Origin: a virus
IMG/VR virus record: IMGVR_UViG_3300046656_000662
Span: 1-47,190 of that record
DNA: 47,190 nucleotides
Reading direction: 5' to 3' (one strand)
Made by a program: the position numbers and the translations under genes. The notes beneath the pieces were generated by a model. It ran no database searches and was not told the origin of the DNA. It worked only from the letters and a program-made list of their open reading frames with translations. Positions 11,747 through 19,767 of the stretch are shown here, piece after piece; the first letter of the stretch is position 1, and each line of letters begins with the position of its first letter.

Positions 11747-12117
11747 ATCTGGACATGAGTTTTGATATGGATCTGGACGCGGATGAGATGATGGGGGAGG
11801 TGGATGTGCCGACTCCGGATTTGGAGCTGGTGCAGAAGGACGCGATGGGCTTTGCTGCGATGGTCGCGAGCATTAGTCCTTGGTCCACTCCGTTTATGTC
11901 TACCGGGACGGCCACAATGGCCACCACCACCATTTCAACCGGTGTCCTCGGGGGTCTAACCCTTCGCACCGCTTCCCCTTATACAGGGAGCGCGTTGCCG
12001 ATGAGTTGGATTCAACAGCCCACCGAAGCGAGGGGGTTCTTTGCGAAGGTGAAGACCAGCGCTGCGGAGAAGGCGGCGCGGATTCAGCGGGTTTTGCAAA
12101 CCTACCGTGGTGTGTGA
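11743..12117 (+). CDS. Hypothetical protein with acidic start and Ser/Thr-rich centre
   Basis: 124 residues from ATG 11743 (ATGA overlap). The first 30 residues are acidic, rich in Met/Asp. Residues 45-90 are Ser/Thr/Gly/Pro-rich and nearly free of charge. The end (KVKTSAAEKAARIQRVLQTYRG) is a basic helix. The middle third (about 11880-12000) is C-rich on the plus strand, unlike its G-rich neighbours, and a second frame there also stays open, so a foreign insert or local frameshift is possible. No family was recognised. Confidence 0.5.
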   Translation: MNLDMSFDMDLDADEMMGEVDVPTPDLELVQKDAMGFAAMVASISPWSTPFMSTGTATMATTTISTGVLGGLTLRTASPYTGSALPMSWIQQPTEARGFFAKVKTSAAEKAARIQRVLQTYRGV

Positions 12118-12371
12118 TGGAGTGGATCCCGACGAAGAGTAAGTGGGGTGGGTTCGTTCCTTGGGTTCAGGTTGAACGCGAGCTGGGCAAGCAGTTCCGG
12201 ACGTTCATCCGGTGGCTGGGGGACGAGCCAACTCCATCTGATGCGAGAGGCAGCCTTGGGCCAACCGTGGCGCAGTTGGAAAGGTGGCGGGAATGCTGTG
12301 TGACGGATGCCCGAGGAAAGCGGAAGGGATCTGGAGCGGGGAGAGTGGGAACCCGAAAGCGCGGATCCTGA
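12117..12371 (+). CDS. Hypothetical protein upstream of the polymerase
   Basis: 84 residues from ATG 12117, which shares its A with the TGA of the previous gene (12115-12117). The first 50 residues are amphipathic with many Trp (EWIPTKSKWGGFVPWVQ, RTFIRWLGD), followed by a Cys pair ECC and a basic Gly/Arg tail. The last 79 bases overlap the polymerase start out of frame. The open frame continues upstream to 11880, but the coupled ATG is the most likely start. Confidence 0.55.
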   Translation: MEWIPTKSKWGGFVPWVQVERELGKQFRTFIRWLGDEPTPSDARGSLGPTVAQLERWRECCVTDARGKRKGSGAGRVGTRKRGS

Positions 12372-14554
12372 TCGTTGGGATGAGCCCGGGGGTTACGGAG
12401 CTGCTCCAAGGGGTGCCGTTCGTTGGGGCCTCTGGGAGGGTGCTCGCTGCGGCGTTGGGTGAGGCTGGGATTAACCTGCGGGAGTGTAGGTTGGTGAACA
12501 CCATCAACTGTCTCCCTGCGGGTGGGCTGAAGAAGATGGTGGTGGTGAGCGGGCAGAAGGTGCCGAACGGCACCAGCATTTCGAAGGAGCAGAAGACTGC
12601 GTGTGGGCCGAGGTTCAAGGCGGAGATGGAGAAGAGTGGGGCCGAGGTCGTTTTACTCCTGGGCGGCCAGGCCCTCGAGGCGGTAGGGGTGAAGGGGGAT
12701 ATTACTGAGTGGGCTGGGCACCTCATTGCGGGTGGGGAGGTCCCGGGCCCAATTCCTCCAAGGACTCGGTGGATCATCCCTTCACTCCACCCCTCGTATG
12801 TTATTCGGATGGGTGGGCTGAAGCTTTTTCCCATCCTCAAATCGCACTCAGATAGGCTCGCGCGGGCGCTGAACGGAAAGTTGGAGGTTGTCGATGGGAT
12901 CGGATCATCTCAACCAGCCACTGGTTGGGATTCTGGACCCATCGCACCTTCAACCCCTATCGCGTTTGACATTGAAACAGATAGGGAGATGAGGATTGAG
13001 AGGATTGGGATCTCCACCCCATTCGCGACGGGGAGCTGGGGATGGACCCCTTCGACGCAGGCTCTCGCGAAACGGATACTAGAGGGTCCGGGGGTTAAGA
13101 TTGCGCACAACGCAGCTTTTGACATCCCGATTTTGGAGCGCCATGGGGTGATGGTGAGTTGGCCCTGGTGGGACACCATGTGGGCTGCGCAACTTCTCCA
13201 CCCAGACCTCCCGAAGAGCCTCACTGCGGTGAGTGGACTCGTTCTTGATACCCCACCATGGAAGCATCTTAATACCAAGAGTCCTGAGTATTACAACATG
13301 ATGGATGCCCTGGTGACGCGGCGGTTGTATACTCCGCTGCGTGACGCCCTCGCGCGGGATGGGCTACTCCCGCTATTTGAGGGGAGTGTGATGGTGGCGC
13401 TGCGGACCCTGATGGAGATGACGAAGGTTGGGATCAGGGTGGATTTGGAGAAGCAGAGGGATTGGGCGGGGAACCTGAAGCGCAGGTTTGCTGCGGCGCA
13501 GGTGGAACTGAATGAGAGGGCGGGGAGGGAGATTAATATCAACTCCCCGAAGCAGCTTCAGACCCTTTTGTTTACCGACTTTGACCTCCCTACCCAGCGG
13601 AATGCTGCGGGCGGGGTGACGACAGATGCCGGGGCGCTGGAGCGGCTTTCACGCCGGGTCGCAGGGCCGCAACTCGAGGTGATCAGGCTGCTCCAGACGC
13701 TCCGGCAAACTTCGAAACTGATAGGCACCTACCTCCAACGATCTCCCACAGTTCATCCATCTTACTTCCCAGTGGGGAAGGACGACTCGCATTACGGCGC
13801 AGCGACGGGGAGGTTGAGTTCACAGAATCCTAACATTCAGAACCAGCCGAAGGAAGCGAGGATCATCTTCACCCCTCATGATCTGGCGAACCTGTTGGTG
13901 GAGGGGGATTATGGGAGCGCGGAGCTGTGGGCAGCGGCAGCTCTCTCACACGACGCCAAGTTGCTTGGGGTGTTGGAGAGCGGGGAAGATCTCCATGCGG
14001 TGAACTCGGAGCTGTTTGGGTGTGATAGGACCCGGGCGAAGAATCTGATGTATGGGACCCTTTATGGAGCTGGGCCGAAGAAGCTGATGGAGACGCTGCA
14101 GGCGAAGGGGATCTCCACCACGATGAAGGAGTGTAAGGAGCTGCAGGAGCGCCTCGCAGCCACTTACCCAGATCTTTGGGCGTGGAGGCTGAGGGTGGTG
14201 AGGGAGGTTGAGGAGACGGGGTTTGCGCAGAATCCGTTTGGCAGGCGCAGATACTTTGTGGATGTGCACAACTCGAAGCCCGAGATCATCAACTTCTTCC
14301 CGCAGAGCACAGTCGCGGATGTGGTGCTGAGGGTGGTGCCGAAGATTGCGGTTAGCGTGAGGGCGTATCGGGGGGAGATTCTTACTACGGTTCATGATTC
14401 CATCCTGACTGAGGTTCACAAATCGCAGTGGGAGATCTGGGCCCATAGGATGAAGGTTATTATGGAGGAGAAGATCCCGGAGTTGGGGATCAGTATTCCC
14501 GCAAGTGTGAAGATCGGGCTGCGCTGGGGCAGAATGCATGAGGTGAGGGTGTGA
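12293..14554 (+). CDS. DNA polymerase I with N-terminal uracil-DNA-glycosylase domain
   Basis: 753 residues from ATG 12293; GTG 12284 is in frame. Residues 1-195 match family 4-like UDG: Cys 3, 6, 73 and 104 for an iron-sulphur cluster, PFVGASGR, NTINCLP and HPS at 166-168. The motif usually written GEAPG is GMSPG (29-33), losing the acidic residue. Next is a 3'-5' exonuclease: Asp 226/Glu 228, HNAAFD, and YYNMMD (Asp 338). The family A polymerase follows: motif A EGDY with Asp 539, motif B R579-K583-Y587-G-Y591, motif C HDS at 701-703, where HDE is usual. Tyr 587 occupies the position of Phe 762 in E. coli Pol I, as in T7 polymerase. SPO1 polymerase has a comparable UDG-like domain. Confidence 0.93.
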   Translation: MLCDGCPRKAEGIWSGESGNPKARILIVGMSPGVTELLQGVPFVGASGRVLAAALGEAGINLRECRLVNTINCLPAGGLKKMVVVSGQKVPNGTSISKEQKTACGPRFKAEMEKSGAEVVLLLGGQALEAVGVKGDITEWAGHLIAGGEVPGPIPPRTRWIIPSLHPSYVIRMGGLKLFPILKSHSDRLARALNGKLEVVDGIGSSQPATGWDSGPIAPSTPIAFDIETDREMRIERIGISTPFATGSWGWTPSTQALAKRILEGPGVKIAHNAAFDIPILERHGVMVSWPWWDTMWAAQLLHPDLPKSLTAVSGLVLDTPPWKHLNTKSPEYYNMMDALVTRRLYTPLRDALARDGLLPLFEGSVMVALRTLMEMTKVGIRVDLEKQRDWAGNLKRRFAAAQVELNERAGREININSPKQLQTLLFTDFDLPTQRNAAGGVTTDAGALERLSRRVAGPQLEVIRLLQTLRQTSKLIGTYLQRSPTVHPSYFPVGKDDSHYGAATGRLSSQNPNIQNQPKEARIIFTPHDLANLLVEGDYGSAELWAAAALSHDAKLLGVLESGEDLHAVNSELFGCDRTRAKNLMYGTLYGAGPKKLMETLQAKGISTTMKECKELQERLAATYPDLWAWRLRVVREVEETGFAQNPFGRRRYFVDVHNSKPEIINFFPQSTVADVVLRVVPKIAVSVRAYRGEILTTVHDSILTEVHKSQWEIWAHRMKVIMEEKIPELGISIPASVKIGLRWGRMHEVRV

Positions 14555-15768
14555 GAGAGAGGACCACTGATCTGACTGCGGTGGGGAAGTTTGCCCTGGG
14601 GTGGTTGGGAAGGTATGTGGATGGGGTGGGGAGGAATAGGATTCCGAACTCGTTTCATCTGCTCTCCGGGATGCTAACCCTAGGGGCAGTGGTGGGCCGG
14701 AAGGCGCGGATCGCACGCTCGACCTACGAGATGTGGCCCGCGGTTTCCATCCTGCTCCTGGGGAGTTCTGGGGTGGGGAAGAGTCAGAGTCTGGGGTTGG
14801 CGAGGAGGGTGATGAAGGCGGCGACGAAGACGCAGCTGGGGATGGAGCCGAGGTTGGGGTGGTTCGATGGAACCGGCGCCTTCACTTCGAGAGGGATGAT
14901 GCAGCAGTGGGCGGAGATACAGAAGAGTGAGGGGACGGAGTGGATTGAGGGGATGCATGTGGAGGGGGAGATCGCGAACATCGTGACGCAGCGGAAGGGG
15001 AATGAGCTGATTTCCACCTGGTTGATCCAGGCGCTCGAGCACCAGGACATGGTGGATTACACGGGGCTTTATGGGAAGATGGAGGTTAAGGGGCTGACGG
15101 TGGGGTTTGGGCTCGGGAGCACGGTGGAGTATTTGCGCCGGGCCCTGAGTCCAGATGAGTTTGCGGGTGGGTTTATGCACCGGTTTCTCATTGCGTATGA
15201 GTTGAACCCGGATCGGACCCATGAGGAGAGGACCGTAGATTCTTCAGTTATAGAACGGCTTGCGCAGGAGCTTCGGGAGATTAGGGAGTGGGCGCCCGCA
15301 GATATTGCGGTGACCGACGCCGCCACCCGCAGATTGTCCCTTCTGCACAAGCAGGAGAAGTTTTACTCCAACCACCGGTTGGCGGGGTTTTGGAACCGGT
15401 ATGACTCGCTCACGTTGAGGATCGCTCAGGTGCTGGTGATCGCGCAGATGAAGGACACGGTGGGGGTGGAGGAGCTGGAGCTCGCGGATGAGCTGCTGCG
15501 CAACCACCTTTATCCACCGTTGGAGTGGATTCTGGAACAGGTGAGCGCGAACTGGCAGAAGAAGGAACTGCTGGATGTGGCGGATTCGCTGAGAAGCGCT
15601 GGGCCGAAGGGGTGGACGATGCAGCAGCTTCTACGCAAACTGGGAAAAGGGGCGAACGGGAGTATGGACGCCATCGTTGCGATGGAAGAGCAGGGACTCC
15701 TCCACCGCAACGGATCGCGCGTGTTTAGGTTTAAGGCTTGGTCGAACCCGGAGGAAGACCCTGAATAA
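14551..15768 (+). CDS. DUF3987-like ATPase, candidate replicative helicase/primase-helicase
   Basis: 405 residues from GTG 14551 (GTGA with the polymerase stop). The N-terminal 60 residues are helical (FHLLSGMLTLGAVVGRK); the core has Walker A LLLGSSGVGKSQ at about residues 67-78, then an acidic strand and a helical middle. A C-terminal winged-helix-like stretch (GWTMQQLLRKLGKGANGSMDAIVAMEEQG, cited here only by position, about residues 350-380) may bind DNA. The order resembles DUF3987 proteins, which replace DnaB-type helicases or helicase-primases in many phages. It is the last gene of the plus block and ends 38 bases inside the convergent holin-like gene. Confidence 0.75.
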   Translation: MRERTTDLTAVGKFALGWLGRYVDGVGRNRIPNSFHLLSGMLTLGAVVGRKARIARSTYEMWPAVSILLLGSSGVGKSQSLGLARRVMKAATKTQLGMEPRLGWFDGTGAFTSRGMMQQWAEIQKSEGTEWIEGMHVEGEIANIVTQRKGNELISTWLIQALEHQDMVDYTGLYGKMEVKGLTVGFGLGSTVEYLRRALSPDEFAGGFMHRFLIAYELNPDRTHEERTVDSSVIERLAQELREIREWAPADIAVTDAATRRLSLLHKQEKFYSNHRLAGFWNRYDSLTLRIAQVLVIAQMKDTVGVEELELADELLRNHLYPPLEWILEQVSANWQKKELLDVADSLRSAGPKGWTMQQLLRKLGKGANGSMDAIVAMEEQGLLHRNGSRVFRFKAWSNPEEDPE

Positions 15769-16075
15769 CCTTCAACTTTCGCAGCCTCAGCCCTTCTGCG
15801 ATATTCTTCGGGGCAGACTGCGCGCCAGTGGCGATGAGGGCATCGATCACAGCGCGAAGGATGAGGAACAGGGTGCCGAGGTTGAACCCAGCGACAGCCA
15901 CTGCGCCTTCAGCGGGGGTCACGCCAAGGCCACTCGCGAATCGAAGGATGATAGCGAGGGCGAAGGACGCGATGGGGATGAACTTTGTTGGATACCAGGA
16001 TGCGCGTTTCAGCGCGAACCCCACCAGCACGGCAAGGGTTGGGACAAGGACGTTTAGGATCTGAGAGTGGTCCAT
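15731..16075 (-). CDS. Holin-like membrane protein
   Basis: 114 residues from ATG 16075, after GTGAGGT on the minus strand. Three hydrophobic segments are visible: LNVLVPTLAVLVGFAL near the N-terminus, FIPIASFALAIILRF, and VAGFNLGTLFLILRAVIDALI, with a short basic C-terminal tail. The size and topology are those of class I holins, and it is the last gene of the late operon, next to the spanin-like gene. Its end overlaps the DUF3987 gene by 38 bases on the opposite strand. No terminator is visible at the convergence. Confidence 0.65.
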   Translation of the reverse strand: MDHSQILNVLVPTLAVLVGFALKRASWYPTKFIPIASFALAIILRFASGLGVTPAEGAVAVAGFNLGTLFLILRAVIDALIATGAQSAPKNIAEGLRLRKLKVIQGLPPGSTKP

Positions 16076-16077
16076 TT

Positions 16078-16317
16078 TTACCTCACATCGTATTCAGATT
16101 GAAGTCGCCGGAATTCATCCAGCAACACTGCAGTTCGGCCCTCGTGTTCGTAGCGCCACTGTTCCAACATACTCACCTTGATCGCGAGCTCTTGCTGGAG
16201 GTCCTGGACCTTTTGGATCACAGCGACCTGACGCCCGAGGGAGATGGTTTCTTTTAGATTCCACCCGGCCAACGCTACACAGATGCTGAGCAGGATGTTG
16301 GTAGCCTTGGTGTTCAC
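16078..16317 (-). CDS. Anchored coiled-coil protein, i-spanin-like
   Basis: 79 residues from GTG 16317, after AAGGAGATCAG. Residues 5-22 are one membrane segment (ATNILLSICVALAGWNL), followed by a continuous charged helix with heptads (VIQKVQDLQQELAIKVSMLEQWR). This is the layout of an inner-membrane spanin or of holin-associated proteins. No lipoprotein partner (o-spanin) was found beside it. Position between the ejection proteins and the holin-like gene supports a lysis role. Confidence 0.55.
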   Translation of the reverse strand: MNTKATNILLSICVALAGWNLKETISLGRQVAVIQKVQDLQQELAIKVSMLEQWRYEHEGRTAVLLDEFRRLQSEYDVR

Positions 16318-16365
16318 CTGATCTCCTTCCGACCCTCCAATTCTACCCAGGGTGGGTTGGGTGGG

Positions 16366-19300
16366 TCAATACCCGGTTCGGACACCCCTACGCGCCTTCA
16401 TGGCCTCGATTTTTTCGTGGTCATCGTTGTACATGAACTTGATCCAACCGGGGTAGTTGAGCCACCGGAGCTCATCAGCGGAGAGCTCCTGGCGCTTTAC
16501 CGCGTTGCGCATCCGGTCCGCGATCATGTCCTTGGTGATGGGGATCTGCTGGCCGTTTACCATCACGGGCTCGTTCAGGCGGGCGTCAGCGTCGAGGACA
16601 GCGTCGGAGTTGGGGTCCATTTTGGTCGTCCGGCGCCAATGCTCGATTCGGATGTCCAGCTCATGGGCCACGATTTCTTGCGCAGCTTGGGACTTCAGCG
16701 CGAAGTGGCGCTGCTCGGCGTCCAGAGTGGATTGGGGGAAGAAGAGCCGGGCTGCGGCTTCGGCTTTGGAGGATTGGATGGCCCCGCCGTTGGAGGTGGG
16801 GCGGGAGGAGTCGCGCCATTCGTCCCACGCCCCGACGTAATCGCGGATGGCGTGGGTGGGGATGCCAGCAGCGAGGCCAGGGAGGTCCTGCATCACGCGC
16901 TCGAGCGGGCCTTGGGCCCCTTTGTAGTCCCCGTCCCCTGCCATCCCGAGGCCAGTGAGGAGATCTAGAGCCATTGAGGCTTCGGGGCTCGCGACGATGG
17001 GGATCCCGCCGAGGTTCTTGGTCATGGGGAGGAAGCCCAGGCCAACCCAGGAGCTCGCGTCGGCCCCGAACCAGTTGTCCATCCGGTTCACGATGACGGA
17101 GCTGAGCGCCCAAAACCGCAACAGCCCAGAGGGGTCCTCGTGGAGGACGCGGTTTAGAACACCCACCTGCTTCGGAGCGAAGGAGAGGAGGGTGGTGAAG
17201 GGGCGGATGAAGGGGTTGTTGGTGAGGGGTGGGCGACCCAAGGACCCGTAGAGGTGGGTCTCGTAGATGGCTTCCATTCGGGAGTAGTGGAGGAGGGAAG
17301 TTTTTTCCTTCGGGGTGGCGTGGATGAGGAAGTCACCTAGGCTCCTCGCGCCAGAGTCCCGGGCGAACTTCTCCGCCGCGGTGTTGAACGCCACCGCCTT
17401 GCCCCAGTATTCGCCCATGTTGAACGCGGTGAAGAGGCCGTTGTCGAGGTGTTCGTAGATTCCTTTGTGGAGCAGCCCCTCTTCGAACACTCCCTTCCAC
17501 GCCCGCATCAACCCAGATTCCTTGATGAGGTTCTGGTGGAGTGGGTTGAAGACGGAGAGCGCGCCACGGACGGTGTCGGGGAGACCCTTGCGCATCACGG
17601 TGTTGACGGTGATGAAGGTGTTGGCGATGGCAGCGTCCAACCGACCACCGAGAGTCGCGCGGATCATGTGGTGCTGGACGGCGAAGGCGTATTTTTGGAC
17701 CGCGTTGACTTCGGGGAACGGGCGGCGGCCTTCGATGAAGGCCCCGAAGCCGGGGTGGACTTTGTTTAGGATGTTCGCGGTCCGCGCAAACAGCCCCTTG
17801 TCGAGGTTCTCGTTCATCATGTGGCCGACGTATCCGAAGGTGTAGTCCAGGGCCCGGTGGATCTGGCCAGGCTTCGCGGCTTGGCCGGTGATTTGATCCA
17901 CCAACCGCCCAACCATCACCCGCTGCGATGGGGGGAGCCCGGTGAGGAGGGTGTTGCCTTCGGCCCATCGGCGTGCCGCTCCTACTCCCTGGCGGATGGG
18001 CTTGGAGGTGTAGCGCTGGACGAATGGGTCCATGGCTTCCTTCCTGCGCGCGAGCCACGCGAAGTCCTGGATTAGGTCGATAGCGGAACCCTGAGCCCCA
18101 CCGATTGGGCGCTTGCCCTTCGGGAGTTTGATGTCCCGGATGGTGCGGTTGGACACATTCGCCACTACGTCAGCAGGGACAAACTTCCCATCCCCCATCA
18201 TCCCACCCATGTCCTTCATCAACCCGCTGCGGGAGAGGCCAACGGACTGACGCAGATCCCCCACAATGAGACCAAGGTTCTTGAGCCACGCCTGCTCCCC
18301 CGGGGTGAAGGCTTTGAGGGATCGTTGGCCGGTGAGCCATTCGTAGACGTGTTGGTCCATGATAGAGCCGTGGGATAGTGCAGCAACTGGGGCGGTGATT
18401 TTGGAAAGTTTGTTAGTGGTCTTCCCCACCATCCCACTCGCCTTGCCCCAGGCTTGGTTCACCTCGCGCAGGGAGTATTTCCCTTGGCGCATGATCCAGG
18501 AGTTGATGTCAGCCTCGGGCCATCCCATTGCTTGGCGCAGTTTGATCATCCGCGCGAGGGAGGGGGATTCGGAGAAAATCGCGTCGAATTCCCCCGCAAG
18601 CTTCGCCACTGGCGCACCCTTTTGGACCACGAACCTTCTCCCACCCGCGACGAAGTCTTCCATGATCCCGGGGATCTTGGTCCGCGCACCAACCTCCCCA
18701 ACCATGTGGCGCCCGAGGTTCACGAAGTTGAGGGTGGCGTTGATGTTGGCGGGGATAGCGCCGTTTGCGGCGGAGTGCGCAAGGTCTTTTCCGGTGCGGT
18801 AGGTGTTGGGGAAGGTTTGCTGGGCCACTGGCGCAGACCCACTGGTTCCCTTGATCCAACTCTTCAACCGCGGGACATCGTTGTCCACCAGTTTGGTTTC
18901 TGCGTCGAGCATCCGGTTTACTGCCTCTTCACCAATCCCGGTTCCGCGAAGCGCGTTTAGGGGTTCGATGAAGAGCCCGTTCACCTGGCCCATCAGGCGG
19001 GAGTGGCCGATGGCTTTGAAGGGTTTGCCGAGGGCTTGGGCAGTGCGGGTGCCTGCGATGAGTTTGGTGTACTTCAGCCCCGTGGCCTCAGGGATCCCGG
19101 GGATGAGGAGGGTTGGGTCGATGATGTTGTCGTAGAGCACGTCCATCATGTCCCCAACGGTCAGTTGGCGTTCGGGGAGGTCCATCAACCGCCGCACCCT
19201 CTTGTCGAGAGCTGCGATGGGGGAGATGAGATCGCCCATCGGACCAGCGCCGTAGAGGGGGATGGAGTGGAGGGTTTCACTGAGCGCGTGGCCGTAGTAG

Positions 19301-19767
19301 AGCTCGGTTTGGTCGTGGCCGGTGATCTCGATCTTTCCCTTCATCGCGTCGAGGACCGCGTGGGCCCAGGTGTCGAGGGAAGGGACCACGGATTCGCCAG
19401 AAGCGAGCCGGTTGCGTCCAAGCATCGCAGCAACCGCAGGGACCACGAGGGCTTGGCCAGTTTCGACCGTGCGGTTGAGGGCTTCCATGGGCTTGGAGAA
19501 CCAGGGCTTTGAGGCGAAGAATAGGTTCGACCTCATGCCCATGGTGATGAGCTTGTCGCCCCAGTCCCGGGAGTTTTCCTTCATCCGGGTGATGAGATTG
19601 GTTTGGTGCTGGGCAGCGTCTTCGTCGCTCACCACCCCAACCGCTGCGGCGTCGGTTAGGAGCTGGGAGGTGGCGTCGTCAACGCTTGGTGCCGAACTCG
19701 AGCTCTGACTTGGCATTTTGGCCAGCGCCTGGTCCGTTAGGGCTCGGAGTTCCTGATCCGTTGGCAT
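16366..19767 (-). CDS. Large internal virion/ejection protein
   Basis: 1133 residues from ATG 19767, after GGAGGTGTGA. It is long, mostly helical, Ala/Gly/Leu-rich, and without a signal peptide. No lytic transglycosylase motif was recognised. The position as the third of three consecutive genes after the tailspike, each larger than the last, parallels the T7 gp14-gp15-gp16 internal core set whose proteins are ejected with the DNA. Its first 89 bases overlap the end of the upstream gene. Assignment is by size, composition and position rather than by a defined domain. Confidence 0.65.
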   Translation of the reverse strand: MPTDQELRALTDQALAKMPSQSSSSAPSVDDATSQLLTDAAAVGVVSDEDAAQHQTNLITRMKENSRDWGDKLITMGMRSNLFFASKPWFSKPMEALNRTVETGQALVVPAVAAMLGRNRLASGESVVPSLDTWAHAVLDAMKGKIEITGHDQTELYYGHALSETLHSIPLYGAGPMGDLISPIAALDKRVRRLMDLPERQLTVGDMMDVLYDNIIDPTLLIPGIPEATGLKYTKLIAGTRTAQALGKPFKAIGHSRLMGQVNGLFIEPLNALRGTGIGEEAVNRMLDAETKLVDNDVPRLKSWIKGTSGSAPVAQQTFPNTYRTGKDLAHSAANGAIPANINATLNFVNLGRHMVGEVGARTKIPGIMEDFVAGGRRFVVQKGAPVAKLAGEFDAIFSESPSLARMIKLRQAMGWPEADINSWIMRQGKYSLREVNQAWGKASGMVGKTTNKLSKITAPVAALSHGSIMDQHVYEWLTGQRSLKAFTPGEQAWLKNLGLIVGDLRQSVGLSRSGLMKDMGGMMGDGKFVPADVVANVSNRTIRDIKLPKGKRPIGGAQGSAIDLIQDFAWLARRKEAMDPFVQRYTSKPIRQGVGAARRWAEGNTLLTGLPPSQRVMVGRLVDQITGQAAKPGQIHRALDYTFGYVGHMMNENLDKGLFARTANILNKVHPGFGAFIEGRRPFPEVNAVQKYAFAVQHHMIRATLGGRLDAAIANTFITVNTVMRKGLPDTVRGALSVFNPLHQNLIKESGLMRAWKGVFEEGLLHKGIYEHLDNGLFTAFNMGEYWGKAVAFNTAAEKFARDSGARSLGDFLIHATPKEKTSLLHYSRMEAIYETHLYGSLGRPPLTNNPFIRPFTTLLSFAPKQVGVLNRVLHEDPSGLLRFWALSSVIVNRMDNWFGADASSWVGLGFLPMTKNLGGIPIVASPEASMALDLLTGLGMAGDGDYKGAQGPLERVMQDLPGLAAGIPTHAIRDYVGAWDEWRDSSRPTSNGGAIQSSKAEAAARLFFPQSTLDAEQRHFALKSQAAQEIVAHELDIRIEHWRRTTKMDPNSDAVLDADARLNEPVMVNGQQIPITKDMIADRMRNAVKRQELSADELRWLNYPGWIKFMYNDDHEKIEAMKARRGVRTGY

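Noticed and set aside
13946-14716. Minus-strand frame of 256 residues opposite the polymerase end
   Set aside because: Antisense of motifs B and C of the polymerase; composition is that of a shadow.
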